64,000 nucleotides of DNA. Source: Paenibacillus faecis. Its GTDB lineage: Bacteria; Bacillota; Bacilli; Paenibacillales; Paenibacillaceae. The stretch is from positions 484,366 to 548,365 of the forward strand of contig NZ_VSDO01000006.1 of the NCBI RefSeq assembly GCF_008084145.1, read 5' to 3'. Both the position numbers and the translations under genes were made by a program. Of the stretch, positions 9,034 through 18,287 are shown piece after piece (within the stretch, counting starts at the first letter, position 1; every line of letters begins with the position of its first letter). The notes under the pieces are model-generated. The model did no database searches, was not told where the DNA came from, and saw only the letters and a program-made list of their open reading frames with translations.

Positions 9034-9393
9034 TCAGCGTTTGATCTTCATCCCCCAGACCGAATCCTTTTGAAAAGCCGCCGCCTCCCGGAGCTTCTCC
9101 AAACGGATATCTTCCGGATAATGCCGCTCCAGATACAAGACGAAAGCCTCCCGGAGCCGGATCTCCTCGTCAAGCTTATTATACTCGTTAGGGTGCTTCT
9201 CGAGTTCCTGAAGATTCGCTTCCCATAAGGCGAGATCCTCATCCGAGGAACAATCTTCCCGGGTTCGCGCGTTTAAAGCCCGAAGCTGCGCATACGCGGC
9301 CTTTACTTTACCGGACAGCCTCTGCTTCTGATTGAGCCAACCCAATATGACGATAATCAGAAAAAGCCCAACCCATAATAAGATATCTTTCAA
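9034..9393 (-). CDS. Small membrane-anchored protein of unknown function
   Basis: The protein has 119 residues and starts at a TTG (9393) preceded by GGGGTG. Residues 4-20 form one hydrophobic segment, so it is probably held in the membrane by its N-terminus with a soluble, helical, charged remainder facing the cytoplasm. I recognise no family. It is a single gene with its own ribosome site. Confidence 0.65.
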   Translation of the reverse strand: MKDILLWVGLFLIIVILGWLNQKQRLSGKVKAAYAQLRALNARTREDCSSDEDLALWEANLQELEKHPNEYNKLDEEIRLREAFVLYLERHYPEDIRLEKLREAAAFQKDSVWGMKIKR

Positions 9394-9449
9394 ATCTTCA
9401 CCCCGGTTGTTCGATTCATGCCTAAAGTATCACAGCGGGAAAAACCATG

Positions 9450-9860
9450 TCAACCGACGCTTAAAACGATCCCCGTTAGTATGGTCCACAGCCCGAAAAT
9501 GATGATTAGAATCAGCACCGTTTTCCTGAAAAAAAGCTCATTCATTCGGCGGCCCGCTCATCGAGACGCTTCCGTTCAGCAGCCCGCTGGCCAGGTCGGC
9601 CGTTACGAACCGCAGCTTCTCGCTGCGGACGGGAAACGAGCGCCCCAGCAGCATGATCGCGGCGAACAGGAGGATCAGCGCCCCGGCAATGATTTTTAAC
9701 CAAGTCTCCGATATGTATAGGAGCAAGTAGGTTCCGAACGGCGCCGCGACCATCCCGGTCAGGATCAGGAGCAGCACTTTACGTACGGCGAGGTGTTTAT
9801 AGCAGGCCGCCAACAGAATGACAAGCATTCCGAGCGTGATCAAAGGTTTATTTCCGTAAG
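9450..9860 (-). pseudogene. Decayed TauE/SafE-family permease
   Basis: From about 9860 down to 9540 the translation resembles the middle of a TauE/SafE (COG0730) permease: membrane segments, a PFGTYLLLY stretch and the characteristic GSVSMSGPP. The frame then stops. In another frame the next bases encode a typical last membrane helix (KTVLILIIIFGLWTIL) ending at 9450. The part between, roughly a hundred residues in the family, is missing, and no N-terminal third is visible. The 5' side is replaced by repeat array C. I read this as a gene broken by deletion and by repeat insertion. Confidence 0.7.
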
Positions 9861-9957
9861 CATACGATCTTCTTCCTTGAATGAAAGATGATTTAAGTAA
9901 TTCTGTGCGGCCAGCCTCTCTGGAAAGCCGGCTACGTAGCTCGCTTGCGATCCGTAC

Positions 9958-10316
9958 AGGGGAATAAGGGTGTTTTAAGGCGCGATTTTGTCGAATTAAG
10001 CTCATCGGCCAACAGTAGCGGCGTTTTAAGGACTTATTTTGGGAAAAAGCGCACTGGCGTTGCATTAAACCCGACATGGTGCTGCCGATCCGCAATCTCT
10101 CTTGCCGCCCGTCATAATAGCGGCGTTTTGGGCCGTTATTTCGGCCAAATTCGCTTTCGCGGGTAAAATAGCGGCCAAAAGGGGCCTTATTTATCTGGTT
10201 GGGCTCCCAAAATCAGGTTGCGGCCCGCTTTTCCCAAAAATAAGGCCCCAAAGGACCGCTATTTCACACGGAAAGGACGATTTCGACAAAATAGCGCCTC
10301 AAATGGCCGCTAACCT
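9958..10316. repeat. Array C, copy 1: phased AATAGCGGC palindromes
   Basis: Units such as AATAGCGGC-gttttgg-GCCGTTATT start at 9963, 10014, 10116, 10167, 10239 and 10290. The spacings are 51, 102, 51, 72 and 51 bp. The last four match copy 2 exactly in spacing. A linker at 10044-10110 is shared with 34735-34795. Confidence 0.85.
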
Positions 10317-10365
10317 GGGCTGCTAGGGAAAATGGCAGAGCTCGCCGCCCCAGCCTAATTATAGT

Positions 10366-10394
10366 AAAGAGCCGACACTATGCCGACTCTTCAT
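10366..10394 (-). terminator. Terminator of the GH42 gene
   Basis: On the minus strand a 10-bp stem AAGAGTCGGC/GTCGGCTCTT (with G-T pairs) is followed by a short T-rich tail, just after the GH42 stop. Confidence 0.65.
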
Positions 10395-10402
10395 TAAGAA
10401 TA

Positions 10403-12475
10403 TTACTTATACTGCGAGCTCCGTTTCAGAATGATCGAACCGTGAAGCGGGAGCTCGACCCTGCCCGTCTTAACTTCCCCGGTCTCCAAGTCGGTGTATG
10501 CCCGGTCATCCAAGCGGACCTGCGCCGGTTTGCCGGAAAAGTTCAAAAGAAATACGTAGTCGCTTTCTCCGTCCGAACGGAGTTGCGCGGTTACGCCCTC
10601 CGGCAGCTCGGCATCCAAAGCCCGGCGAACCCCGGCTTCGGAGATGAGTCGGCCGTACAGCGAATCGTAGAACCCTTCCTCCCGGACGCGTGCCGCCAAA
10701 TAATAAGCCTGCCCCGCTCCCTTTTGATTTAGCGTAAGCACCGGCATTCCGGCGTAAAAATCATCCCGGTACGTCGCCAACACCTCCGCTCCCTCGGTAT
10801 GAATCACTTCGCAGAGCTCACGGATTTCAAAGCTTCCCTCAAACTCCAGGCGATTTGCGGGATTCATCACCAAGGCGTTGCGATCATGGTCGTGAAGGCC
10901 GTCGATCTCCTCCGCCCAAATGCCGAGCGTCCGCCGAAGCGGTCCCGGAAATCCATTCAGATAGCAAAGGTCATGCTCATCGACTACGCCCGTCCAATAC
11001 GTGGCAAGCAAGGTGCCTCCGTCCTCAACGAATTTGTCCAGGCGCTTCCCGGTTTCTTCGCGAAGCAGGTATGCCATGGGAAGCACGATTAGTTTATATG
11101 GCGCGAAATCATCGCCGGAGCCGATAACATCCGTCGGAACCCCCTGCTTCCACAACGCCCGGTAATGCTGGACAACGGTTTGCTCATAACCCAAGCCGCC
11201 GTTGCGGGGCCCCTGGGCGTCATTGATCGCCCAGCGGTTGTCCCAGTCGAACAAGACGGCCGCTTCCGCCGGCACGTTCGTGCCCAGCACCTCGGTGATT
11301 TGCGACAAGGTGCGGCCGAGTTCCGCGACGTCCCGGAATACGCGGGTATTCGCGTGCCCGACATGATCCACGACCGCGCCGTGAAATTTCTCGCTGGATC
11401 CGCGGCTCTTCCGCCACTGGAAATACTGGACGGTATCGGATCCGTGCGCCACCGCCTGCAGCGAGGATAAGCGGTGCATCCCCGGCCGCTTCAGCTTGCT
11501 GACAAGCTGCCAGTTGGTCTGGCTCGGCGTGCTCTCCATCAGCATGAACGGTTTCTTCTTGATCGTGCGGAAGATATCGTGGTTAAAGGCAAACCAGGAG
11601 GCGATCCCCACCTCCGACTCCGCCTCGTGCCAGGTCGGGTAGGCGTCCCAGGAAACGACGTCCACCGCCTTGGCGAACTCGCGGTAATCCAGGCCGTAGA
11701 ACAAATCCATCATGTTGACGGTGCAAGGCAAATCCGGATTAACCGCCTTGAGCGGCTTGATCTCATGCTTGTAGAAATCGATCGTCTGATCGGAAACGAA
11801 ACGCCGCCAATCCAGGTTGTGGCCATGGACCATCATTTCCCCATGCGGGGCGGGCGATTCGACCTGGGACCAGGACGTGTACGTATGGCTCCAGAACGTC
11901 GTCCACCATGCCCGATTCAGCGCATCCAGCGAACCGTATTTACGCTTCAGCCAAGAGCGGAACGCCTCCTGGCAATAATCGCAGTGACACTCGCCGCCGT
12001 ATTCGTTGGAGACGTGCCAGCCGACGACGGCCGGATGCGAAGAATACCGCTCCGCGAGCTTCCCGTTCATAATAGTCACCTTCTCGCGGTAAACGGGAGA
12101 GGTGAAGCAGTGGTTATGCCGCATCCCGTGCAAATTGCGGCGACGGTTGGCTTCTACCCGCAGCACTTCCGGGTACTTCTCGGACATCCAAGCGGGACGC
12201 GCCCCGCTCGGCGTAGCGAGCCAAGCATAGATGCCGTTCGCGGCCAACCGGTCCAACACTTGATCCAGCCAGCCGAAGTTGAAGGTTCCCTCCTCCGGCT
12301 CCAGGGCAGCCCAGGAAAAGATGCCGACGGACATGACATTGCAGCCCGCCTGCTTCATCAGCCGGATATCTTCCTCCAGAACCGCGGGATCGTGCAGCCA
12401 CTGCTCGGGGTTGTAGTCGGCCCCGTGCATAAAGACGGGGAGCTTGCCGCTAATGGGCGGGAACTTATGTGTCAT
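10403..12475 (-). CDS. Beta-galactosidase, glycoside hydrolase family 42
   Basis: This 690-residue enzyme hydrolyses terminal beta-galactosides. The family 42 barrel runs from residue 1 to about 390, then a trimerisation domain and a small C-terminal beta domain follow. The acid/base is E158 in SNEYGG and the nucleophile is E314 in MLMEST. Cysteines C123, C163, C165 and C168 form the zinc cluster seen in many family members. No signal peptide is present, so it acts on imported sugars in the cytoplasm. GGAGG lies 8 bases before the ATG. It is downstream of the importer and YesM/YesN-type genes and probably serves galactose-containing oligosaccharides brought in by them. Confidence 0.96.
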   Translation of the reverse strand: MTHKFPPISGKLPVFMHGADYNPEQWLHDPAVLEEDIRLMKQAGCNVMSVGIFSWAALEPEEGTFNFGWLDQVLDRLAANGIYAWLATPSGARPAWMSEKYPEVLRVEANRRRNLHGMRHNHCFTSPVYREKVTIMNGKLAERYSSHPAVVGWHVSNEYGGECHCDYCQEAFRSWLKRKYGSLDALNRAWWTTFWSHTYTSWSQVESPAPHGEMMVHGHNLDWRRFVSDQTIDFYKHEIKPLKAVNPDLPCTVNMMDLFYGLDYREFAKAVDVVSWDAYPTWHEAESEVGIASWFAFNHDIFRTIKKKPFMLMESTPSQTNWQLVSKLKRPGMHRLSSLQAVAHGSDTVQYFQWRKSRGSSEKFHGAVVDHVGHANTRVFRDVAELGRTLSQITEVLGTNVPAEAAVLFDWDNRWAINDAQGPRNGGLGYEQTVVQHYRALWKQGVPTDVIGSGDDFAPYKLIVLPMAYLLREETGKRLDKFVEDGGTLLATYWTGVVDEHDLCYLNGFPGPLRRTLGIWAEEIDGLHDHDRNALVMNPANRLEFEGSFEIRELCEVIHTEGAEVLATYRDDFYAGMPVLTLNQKGAGQAYYLAARVREEGFYDSLYGRLISEAGVRRALDAELPEGVTAQLRSDGESDYVFLLNFSGKPAQVRLDDRAYTDLETGEVKTGRVELPLHGSIILKRSSQYK

Positions 12476-12940
12476 GGAATAATCCTCCGTTCATGATTTC
12501 TATTTATCTTCAATCTCAAAATTTCGTAGAGCGCATCAAATTCCTGCAAATCTGCAGGCTTTTCCGACGGAAAGTTCCGAAAAACCGGAATTCCTGCAAA
12601 TCTGCAGGCTTTGCGCTCAAACGGCCCCCTACTGAGGGAAAAAGCAAGAATTTCCTGCAGATTTGCATCTTTTTTGCTCATACTCTACCGCAAGCAGCTA
12701 AATTCCTGCAGATTTGCAGGAATTTCACGCAACCGCAGACCCGGCACGGTCAGGGGGGCTCACGGCTGCCTGAAATCAGGCCTCCGTTCTCCCGCCCATC
12801 TTCCAAAAAAATCCGTTCGCCGGAAGCGTTCCTCCCCTGTCCCGCCCGAAGTCGTCCCCGGCACGGTCCGAACCGGAATGCGGAAAAACCGCTGGAGCCC
12901 GCGGCCCCAGCGGTCCTTGGTCCGCCCTCTCCCCGGCTGT
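12476..12940. repeat. Intergenic region with array B, copy 3
   Basis: The array occupies 12538-12725. CCTGC cores start at 12543, 12593, 12654 and 12705, spaced 50, 61 and 51 bp. The sequences between units differ from the other four copies, yet the units, their flip and their spacing are kept. No module A is present here. The remainder (12726-12880) shows no gene. Confidence 0.85.
12884..12914 (-). terminator. Terminator of the importer operon
   Basis: Minus-strand stem ACCGCTGG/CCAGCGGT with an 11-base GC-rich loop is followed by five T. It lies 27 bp after the binding-protein stop, so GH42 is likely expressed by readthrough or from its own promoter. Confidence 0.8.
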
Positions 12941-14509
12941 CTACTTCTGTGCCGCCAGGAAGACGTCGATCTGGCTTTGCAGTTCCTGTTGAATTTTGTC
13001 GATGCCGGCGGATTTCAACTGCTTGATCAGTTCCGCGTGGCCTTTGTCCAGATCGTTGATGAGTCCGTATTCCAACGGAATCGCGTAGCGGAGCATAACG
13101 TTGCCCACATTGGCGACTTCATTCTTCACCTTCGAGTCGTCAAACACAAAGGTTTCGAGCGGGAAGTGGTACACCTTCTCCTGCCACGCCTTCAAAATTT
13201 CGTCCGCTTCCACCGGATAAGAAGCATCCGTCCGGTTCAGCAGCGAGTTCCAACCCCAGTTGGAGAACCCGGTATAGTTGGCCGCGCTCGGTCCCGCCTT
13301 GTATTTGTCGTCGCCCACCGGCTCGTAATGCTTGCCGACGATGCCGTACATGGTGAGGTCATGAATCTCCTTATCGTTCTGCAGCAGATCCAGCAGCATC
13401 AAAGAGCGCTCCACGTTTTTGGACGTGGCATGGATCGCCATCCCGTTTTGGGTTGAAATAGCCCCTATCTTTTTCTTGTCGGGCGTCAAATCCACAATAG
13501 CGCCTTCAAATTCCGGCTTATCGCGGCGCATCTCGGCGAGGTTGGCCCCCAACGTTCCGAGGGTGTGGGCGTAAGAACCGGTTTTGCCGGCTTTGATATC
13601 CTGCCATACATCGTTTTTATTGCTCACGATATTTTTGGACCACGCCTTGTTGTCGGCAAGATCTTTATAGTAAGCGATCAGCTGTTTGAATTCCGGCGTA
13701 TCGTAGACATTGAAGACCTGGCCTTTCTCGTCCGCAAGCTTGTAGGCGAGCGGGATGCTGTAGTCCACCAGATTCCACTCGTTCTGCTGCTCCAGCAAAA
13801 TCTGATCGAGCTCGTGCCATTTCCAGCCGTCGGCCGGCTTTGCGCCGAACGCGTTGAATCCCTTCTCGTTGGCCCCGACCGTTTTTACGTAAGCCGCGTA
13901 GGTTTCCGGGCTGTTGATCGGCTCCATGTTGTATTTCTTGCGCAGGTCCTCGCGGATGAACACGACTTTATCGGTCACTTCCTGGTTGTTGTTGGGCACC
14001 ATGTACAGTTTCCCGTCCACCTTGGCCTGCTCCCAGGACACTTGCGGCATGGCTTCCCATGTTTTCGGCATGTAGGTTTTGAGCATATCCTCCGTCAATT
14101 CCAGGAATCCGCCTTTACGCGCCTGATCGTTGTAAAAAGCCCAGTTGGCCGTGTAGACAAGGTCAAAGTCTTCATTGGCGGCAAACTTCAACGGATATTT
14201 CTGCGTCCAGTCGGCCCAGTCCAGAAACTCCGTTTCGACCGTGGCGTTGATCTTCTCTTTCAGCAGCTTGTTCAGCTCGCCGGACACTTCGTCATAATCG
14301 GCCGGCTTGCCGCCTACGAGAAGCATCTTGAGCTTCACTTCCTTGGACAGATCGGCCCCGTCCGAAGCTTGGGAGTTCGTACCCGTCGCGCCGTTGGCAT
14401 TGCCCGAAGCGCCGCCGCCGCCCCCCTTATCCCCGCAAGCGCTCAGGAAGGTGGATATGACCAAAACCATCGCCAACAGAAACGTAAATCTCTTGTTTTT
14501 TAGTTTCAT
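12941..14509 (-). CDS. Sugar-binding lipoprotein of an ABC importer (CUT1 type)
   Basis: This 522-residue protein is exported as a lipoprotein: residues 1-24 are a signal peptide ending in the lipobox LSAC with C25 as the anchor. A glycine/serine/alanine-rich linker follows, then the solute-binding fold. The length fits the LplA/YtcQ-like binding proteins that pair with LplB/LplC permeases. It would capture an oligosaccharide outside the cell and deliver it to the permeases at 14583-16466. GGGGG precedes the ATG. It is the last gene of the three-gene importer set, and no ATPase is encoded, so a shared MsmX-like ATPase elsewhere is expected. Confidence 0.92.
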   Translation of the reverse strand: MKLKNKRFTFLLAMVLVISTFLSACGDKGGGGGASGNANGATGTNSQASDGADLSKEVKLKMLLVGGKPADYDEVSGELNKLLKEKINATVETEFLDWADWTQKYPLKFAANEDFDLVYTANWAFYNDQARKGGFLELTEDMLKTYMPKTWEAMPQVSWEQAKVDGKLYMVPNNNQEVTDKVVFIREDLRKKYNMEPINSPETYAAYVKTVGANEKGFNAFGAKPADGWKWHELDQILLEQQNEWNLVDYSIPLAYKLADEKGQVFNVYDTPEFKQLIAYYKDLADNKAWSKNIVSNKNDVWQDIKAGKTGSYAHTLGTLGANLAEMRRDKPEFEGAIVDLTPDKKKIGAISTQNGMAIHATSKNVERSLMLLDLLQNDKEIHDLTMYGIVGKHYEPVGDDKYKAGPSAANYTGFSNWGWNSLLNRTDASYPVEADEILKAWQEKVYHFPLETFVFDDSKVKNEVANVGNVMLRYAIPLEYGLINDLDKGHAELIKQLKSAGIDKIQQELQSQIDVFLAAQK

Positions 14510-14582
14510 GACTAAAGTTCCCCCTAATATAAAGTCAGAAAGTCAGAAATCTATCGACAACCAGGTTTCCCTGAGGTCATCC

Positions 14583-15527
14583 TTATCCTTTTACCGCACC
14601 GATGGTGAGCCCTTGGACGAAATAGCGCTGGATAAACGGATAAGCCAGCAAAATCGGCCCGGTCGCCACGATCGTCATGGCCATTTTCAAAGACTCCGTC
14701 GGCAGATTCGTGGTGATCACCGCCCCCGATGCCATCATCGCCTTGCGCATCCCGTCCATATTGCCGAGCAGGCGGTACAAATAGTACTGCAGCGGCATCA
14801 GATCCTCGTTGGAGATAAAGAGCAGCGCGTTATACCAGTCGTTCCAATAGGCCAATGCGATAAACAGGCCGATCGTGGCGAGTGCGGGCTTGGACAGCGG
14901 CAGAATAAACCGGACATAAATTTGGAAATCCCCCGCCCCGTCGATTTTGGCGGATTCGACGATCGCTTCGGGAATGCTGCCCATGAACGATTTCATCACA
15001 ATGATATAAAACACGTTCATCAGCATCGGCAGAATCAATACGATCAGCGTATCCTTAAGCTCCAGGTAATTGACGATCAGCAGATACCAGGGGACTAGCC
15101 CTCCGCTAAACAAAGTGGTGAAGAAAAAGAAGAAAGAAAACGTATTTCGCCATTTGAAATCTTTTCGGGACAACACGTAGGCCGTCATCGAAGTCAAGAA
15201 CAGTCCGAAAAACGTGCCCAGCGCCGTTACCGTGAAGGTCACGGCATACGCTTTCAGCATATCCGCCGGGTACTCGAACAGAATACGGTAAGCCTCCGTC
15301 GAAAAGGAGGTCGGTATCAACTGAAATCCGTTCTCGATAATGCCGCTTTCTTCGGTCAGCGAAGATGATACGACCAGCAGAAAGGGAAAGATGCAAAACA
15401 ACGCCAATAGGGTCAAGGCGGTATAACCGATGACGGCCAGAATCAGCCGGTCTTTGGATCTGTTTTTGCGTGCGGCCGGCCGGAGATCCGTCCCCGTTCC
15501 GCCTGCTGTCGATACGGTTGCGTTCAT
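14583..15527 (-). CDS. Carbohydrate ABC importer permease (LplC/MalG type)
   Basis: I start at the ATG at 15527 because GGAGGT stands 7 bases before it; this gives 314 residues. The protein has six membrane helices and the permease coupling motif EAIVESAKIDGAGDFQIYVRFILPLSKP at about residues 205-232. It is the second permease of the importer and ends in the usual LTIGAVKG tail of the LplC group. It lies between the other permease and the binding protein, with short gaps. Confidence 0.93.
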   Translation of the reverse strand: MNATVSTAGGTGTDLRPAARKNRSKDRLILAVIGYTALTLLALFCIFPFLLVVSSSLTEESGIIENGFQLIPTSFSTEAYRILFEYPADMLKAYAVTFTVTALGTFFGLFLTSMTAYVLSRKDFKWRNTFSFFFFFTTLFSGGLVPWYLLIVNYLELKDTLIVLILPMLMNVFYIIVMKSFMGSIPEAIVESAKIDGAGDFQIYVRFILPLSKPALATIGLFIALAYWNDWYNALLFISNEDLMPLQYYLYRLLGNMDGMRKAMMASGAVITTNLPTESLKMAMTIVATGPILLAYPFIQRYFVQGLTIGAVKG

Positions 15528-15545
15528 GTTCTCTACCTCCATGGC

Positions 15546-16466
15546 TTAAAATAAGGCGTGATCCCTGTCGTATTTGCGCACGGCATAGTTGGCCAGCATG
15601 ATGGTGGCAAAACCGAGAATGGACTGGTAGAAGCCCGCGGCGGCCGACATGCCGATTTCATTCGATGTAATCAAGGAACGGAACACGAAGGTATCGATGA
15701 CATCGGTGGAGGAGAACAAAAGTCCGTTGTTGCCAACCATGTTGTAGAACATCCCGAAATCGCCGCGGAAAATGTTGCCGATCGCCAGCAGCACTAGGAT
15801 GATCACCGTCGGCATCAGATTCGGAATCGTAATCTTCCGGATCCGCTGAAAGATGTTGGCTCCGTCGATTTCGGCGGCCTCATACATCTCCGTATCAATG
15901 CTTGTAATCGCCGCCAAATACATGATCGTGCCGTAGCCCAGCGTCTTCCAGGCCGACACGAGCACCAGAATCACCGGCCAATAAGCCGCGGTATTGTAGA
16001 TATCGACCGACTCCATGCCGAGCTTGTTCAACAGCACATTGACCGTGCCCACATCGAAGTTAAACAAGTTGTAGGCGATGGCGCCGACGACCACCCAGGA
16101 GATAAAGTAAGGTAAAAACATGACGGTTTGCGTAATTTTCCGGAACCATTTCCCCGCCACTTCAAAAAGCAGGATCGCCGCGAAAATTTGCAGCAGGTTG
16201 TTGACGACGATAAAAGCGATATTGTAGAGCGCCGTATTCCGGGTCACCCGCCAGGCGTCTCCCGAATCGAAAAAAAAGCGGAAATTGTCCAGTCCGTTCC
16301 AGGGACTGCCGAAAATTCCGCCGGCATAATTGTACTGCTTGAAGGCCAGCACGATGCCCGCCATCGGGATATAGGCGAACAGCAGGAAAAACAGAACGGC
16401 CGGAACCAACATGAGAAGCAGTATTTTATATTTTTTTACATCTCCCCAAAAGCCGTGTCCTTTCAT
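15546..16466 (-). CDS. Carbohydrate ABC importer permease (LplB type)
   Basis: This 306-residue membrane protein has six predicted helices and the coupling motif EMYEAAEIDGANIFQRIRKITIPNL. It forms the channel with the LplC-type permease. It is the first gene of the importer operon, with GAGGAG before the ATG. The C-terminus (NYAVRKYDRDHALF) is a typical ending of this subfamily. The regulator genes upstream on the same strand suggest sugar-induced expression. Confidence 0.93.
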   Translation of the reverse strand: MKGHGFWGDVKKYKILLLMLVPAVLFFLLFAYIPMAGIVLAFKQYNYAGGIFGSPWNGLDNFRFFFDSGDAWRVTRNTALYNIAFIVVNNLLQIFAAILLFEVAGKWFRKITQTVMFLPYFISWVVVGAIAYNLFNFDVGTVNVLLNKLGMESVDIYNTAAYWPVILVLVSAWKTLGYGTIMYLAAITSIDTEMYEAAEIDGANIFQRIRKITIPNLMPTVIILVLLAIGNIFRGDFGMFYNMVGNNGLLFSSTDVIDTFVFRSLITSNEIGMSAAAGFYQSILGFATIMLANYAVRKYDRDHALF

Positions 16467-16598
16467 CAGGCTCCTCGACTCCCCTCTCGTTGTGTCTGTC
16501 TAAATTATAGGGGGGCGGGTCCGCAACCGATAATTCAGCGGCTCAACTAAAACTAATACTTTTACCACGATCAGGAAATTAAAAGGATGGATTCCGGG

Positions 16599-18188
16599 TT
16601 AAATCCTGTTCTTTTTCCGGTATTCTCCGGGCGTCATCTGCATGATTTGTTTGAACTGCCTGTTGAAATAAATAATGTTCTTGTACCCCATGCGCTCGGC
16701 GATCTCATAGATCCGCAAAGTGGGATCGTTAAGAAGCTCGCAAGTCCGCCCCATTCTCCGCTCGTTCAAGAAATCGCTGAAATGGGTCCCCGTCTCTTCC
16801 TTGAACAGGAAGCCGAGATAATTCGGCGTAAAATCGAAGTGAGCCGCCACCTCTTTAAGCGTGATCTTCTGCTCGATATGGCGCTCGACATACTGCACGA
16901 TCTCTTCGATCAGCTTGCGTTTTTGCCGCTGCTTTTTCACGTAGAGCAGCTCGGACAGCTCATAAAATCTCCGCCGCAGCCAGGATTTGATATCCTGAAC
17001 GGTTTCGAACTGAAACAGAATGACCGGTTGATGGGCGTCCCACTTCAAAATTGCATAGAGGTTCTCCCCCATCTGCCGCAGGTCCGAATGCAGCTTCGTC
17101 GTAAGGCGCAAAATCAGGTCGTACACTTCGTTTTTGCGCGTAAGCGACGCGTGCCGCCGATCGAAGACTTCCTCCAGACAATCATCCACGGCCACCAGAT
17201 CGTAATCCAGAATGGCCCGCAGCATGTTGTCCAAAATACCGTCCACATTTGGCAAGGGCTGCGGCTCACCGTCCGGAGTCCATTCCACGACGTTCCAGGC
17301 GATCACGCGGTTTTTGCCCAACAGCCATTTGATGCGGAGCGCGGCTTCGGCCTGGCGGTAGGATTCCCGCAGCTGTACCTCGTCCCTCGCGGACTTGCCG
17401 ACCCCGACCGTCACCGTTAACGGAAAATGGGCGTTGACCGCGGCCAGCAAACCGTTCAATTGTTCGGTGAATTCCCCTTCCGGAATCGACGACAAAATCA
17501 GGCATCGCGTCTGCTCGCTGCGAAAAAACGTCCCCAGCATGTTGTCTTCCACATAATTGCGGATAAATGAGGTCAACCGATAGATTTGGTCATGCCGCTC
17601 CTTGTCGTCCAACTGGCTGGTCTTCCATTCCACGTCGTCAATCTCGGCCAGGGCGGCCACCGTTCCAAACCGCAGCAAGGGACGGAGGTTCTCCAGGACG
17701 TGGGACTCCACCGAGCCGGAGGCCAGGTCGTTAAGCCAGCGCAGGAGCAATTCCTCCCCGACGGCGGACCAGACGGCCGAGGCCGACCGGTTCTGCTCCC
17801 TCTCCCGCTCGACCGCCTCGCAAAGCGAGTGCAGCATTTCGTACAGCTCGCGGTCTTCCACGGGCTTCAACAAATAGCCGGAGGCACCCAGCTGGATCGC
17901 CTTCCGGGCGTACTCGAAATCCTCATGGCCGCTGATGAACACGATTTTGGCCAGCGCGTTCATCTCCTTGGCGCGACGGGCAAATTCCATGCCGGACATA
18001 ATCGGCATGCGAATATCGGACAGGATGATGTCCACCCGCTCCTGTTCCAGAATTTTAAGGGCGTTGAATCCGCTGTTTGCCGTACCGACCACGCGCAAGG
18101 GAAACGGGAGCCCGCTTCCCGCGATCCGCCGGCGCAGCCACTCCAGGTCCACCGCTTCGTCATCCACCAGCAACACATTAATATCCAT
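16599..18188 (-). CDS. YesN-type response regulator with AraC DNA-binding domain
   Basis: This 529-residue protein has an N-terminal receiver domain with the phosphorylation site D58 in ILSDIRMP and a conserved lysine further on. A long middle region of about 280 residues of unknown role follows. The C-terminal AraC-type double helix-turn-helix (about residues 425-527) ends with MTPGEYRKK. It should be phosphorylated by the kinase at 18288-20018 and activate the adjacent importer and GH42. GGAGGG precedes the ATG at a slightly long distance. A cre-like sequence lies just upstream (18256-18269). Confidence 0.93.
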   Translation of the reverse strand: MDINVLLVDDEAVDLEWLRRRIAGSGLPFPLRVVGTANSGFNALKILEQERVDIILSDIRMPIMSGMEFARRAKEMNALAKIVFISGHEDFEYARKAIQLGASGYLLKPVEDRELYEMLHSLCEAVEREREQNRSASAVWSAVGEELLLRWLNDLASGSVESHVLENLRPLLRFGTVAALAEIDDVEWKTSQLDDKERHDQIYRLTSFIRNYVEDNMLGTFFRSEQTRCLILSSIPEGEFTEQLNGLLAAVNAHFPLTVTVGVGKSARDEVQLRESYRQAEAALRIKWLLGKNRVIAWNVVEWTPDGEPQPLPNVDGILDNMLRAILDYDLVAVDDCLEEVFDRRHASLTRKNEVYDLILRLTTKLHSDLRQMGENLYAILKWDAHQPVILFQFETVQDIKSWLRRRFYELSELLYVKKQRQKRKLIEEIVQYVERHIEQKITLKEVAAHFDFTPNYLGFLFKEETGTHFSDFLNERRMGRTCELLNDPTLRIYEIAERMGYKNIIYFNRQFKQIMQMTPGEYRKKNRI

Positions 18189-18255
18189 AGGTCAGCGTCC
18201 CTCCGGTCGAAATAGCCTGTTGCTTTTGAGAATAGCTTAAGGCCGACAAACTGAA

Positions 18256-18269
18256 CATAAACGTTTTCA
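18256..18269. promoter_or_regulatory. Possible CcpA-binding (cre) site upstream of the response regulator
   Basis: CATAAACGTTTTCA resembles the cre consensus (TGAAAACGTTTTCA-like) and lies between kinase and regulator genes. A weaker match lies at about 20056-20070 before the kinase. Binding is inference. Confidence 0.4.
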
Positions 18270-18287
18270 ATGAAAACCTATACTTTT

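Noticed and set aside
11474-12496. 340-residue plus-strand frame opposite GH42
   Set aside because: It mirrors the GH42 gene and has no domain or ribosome site.
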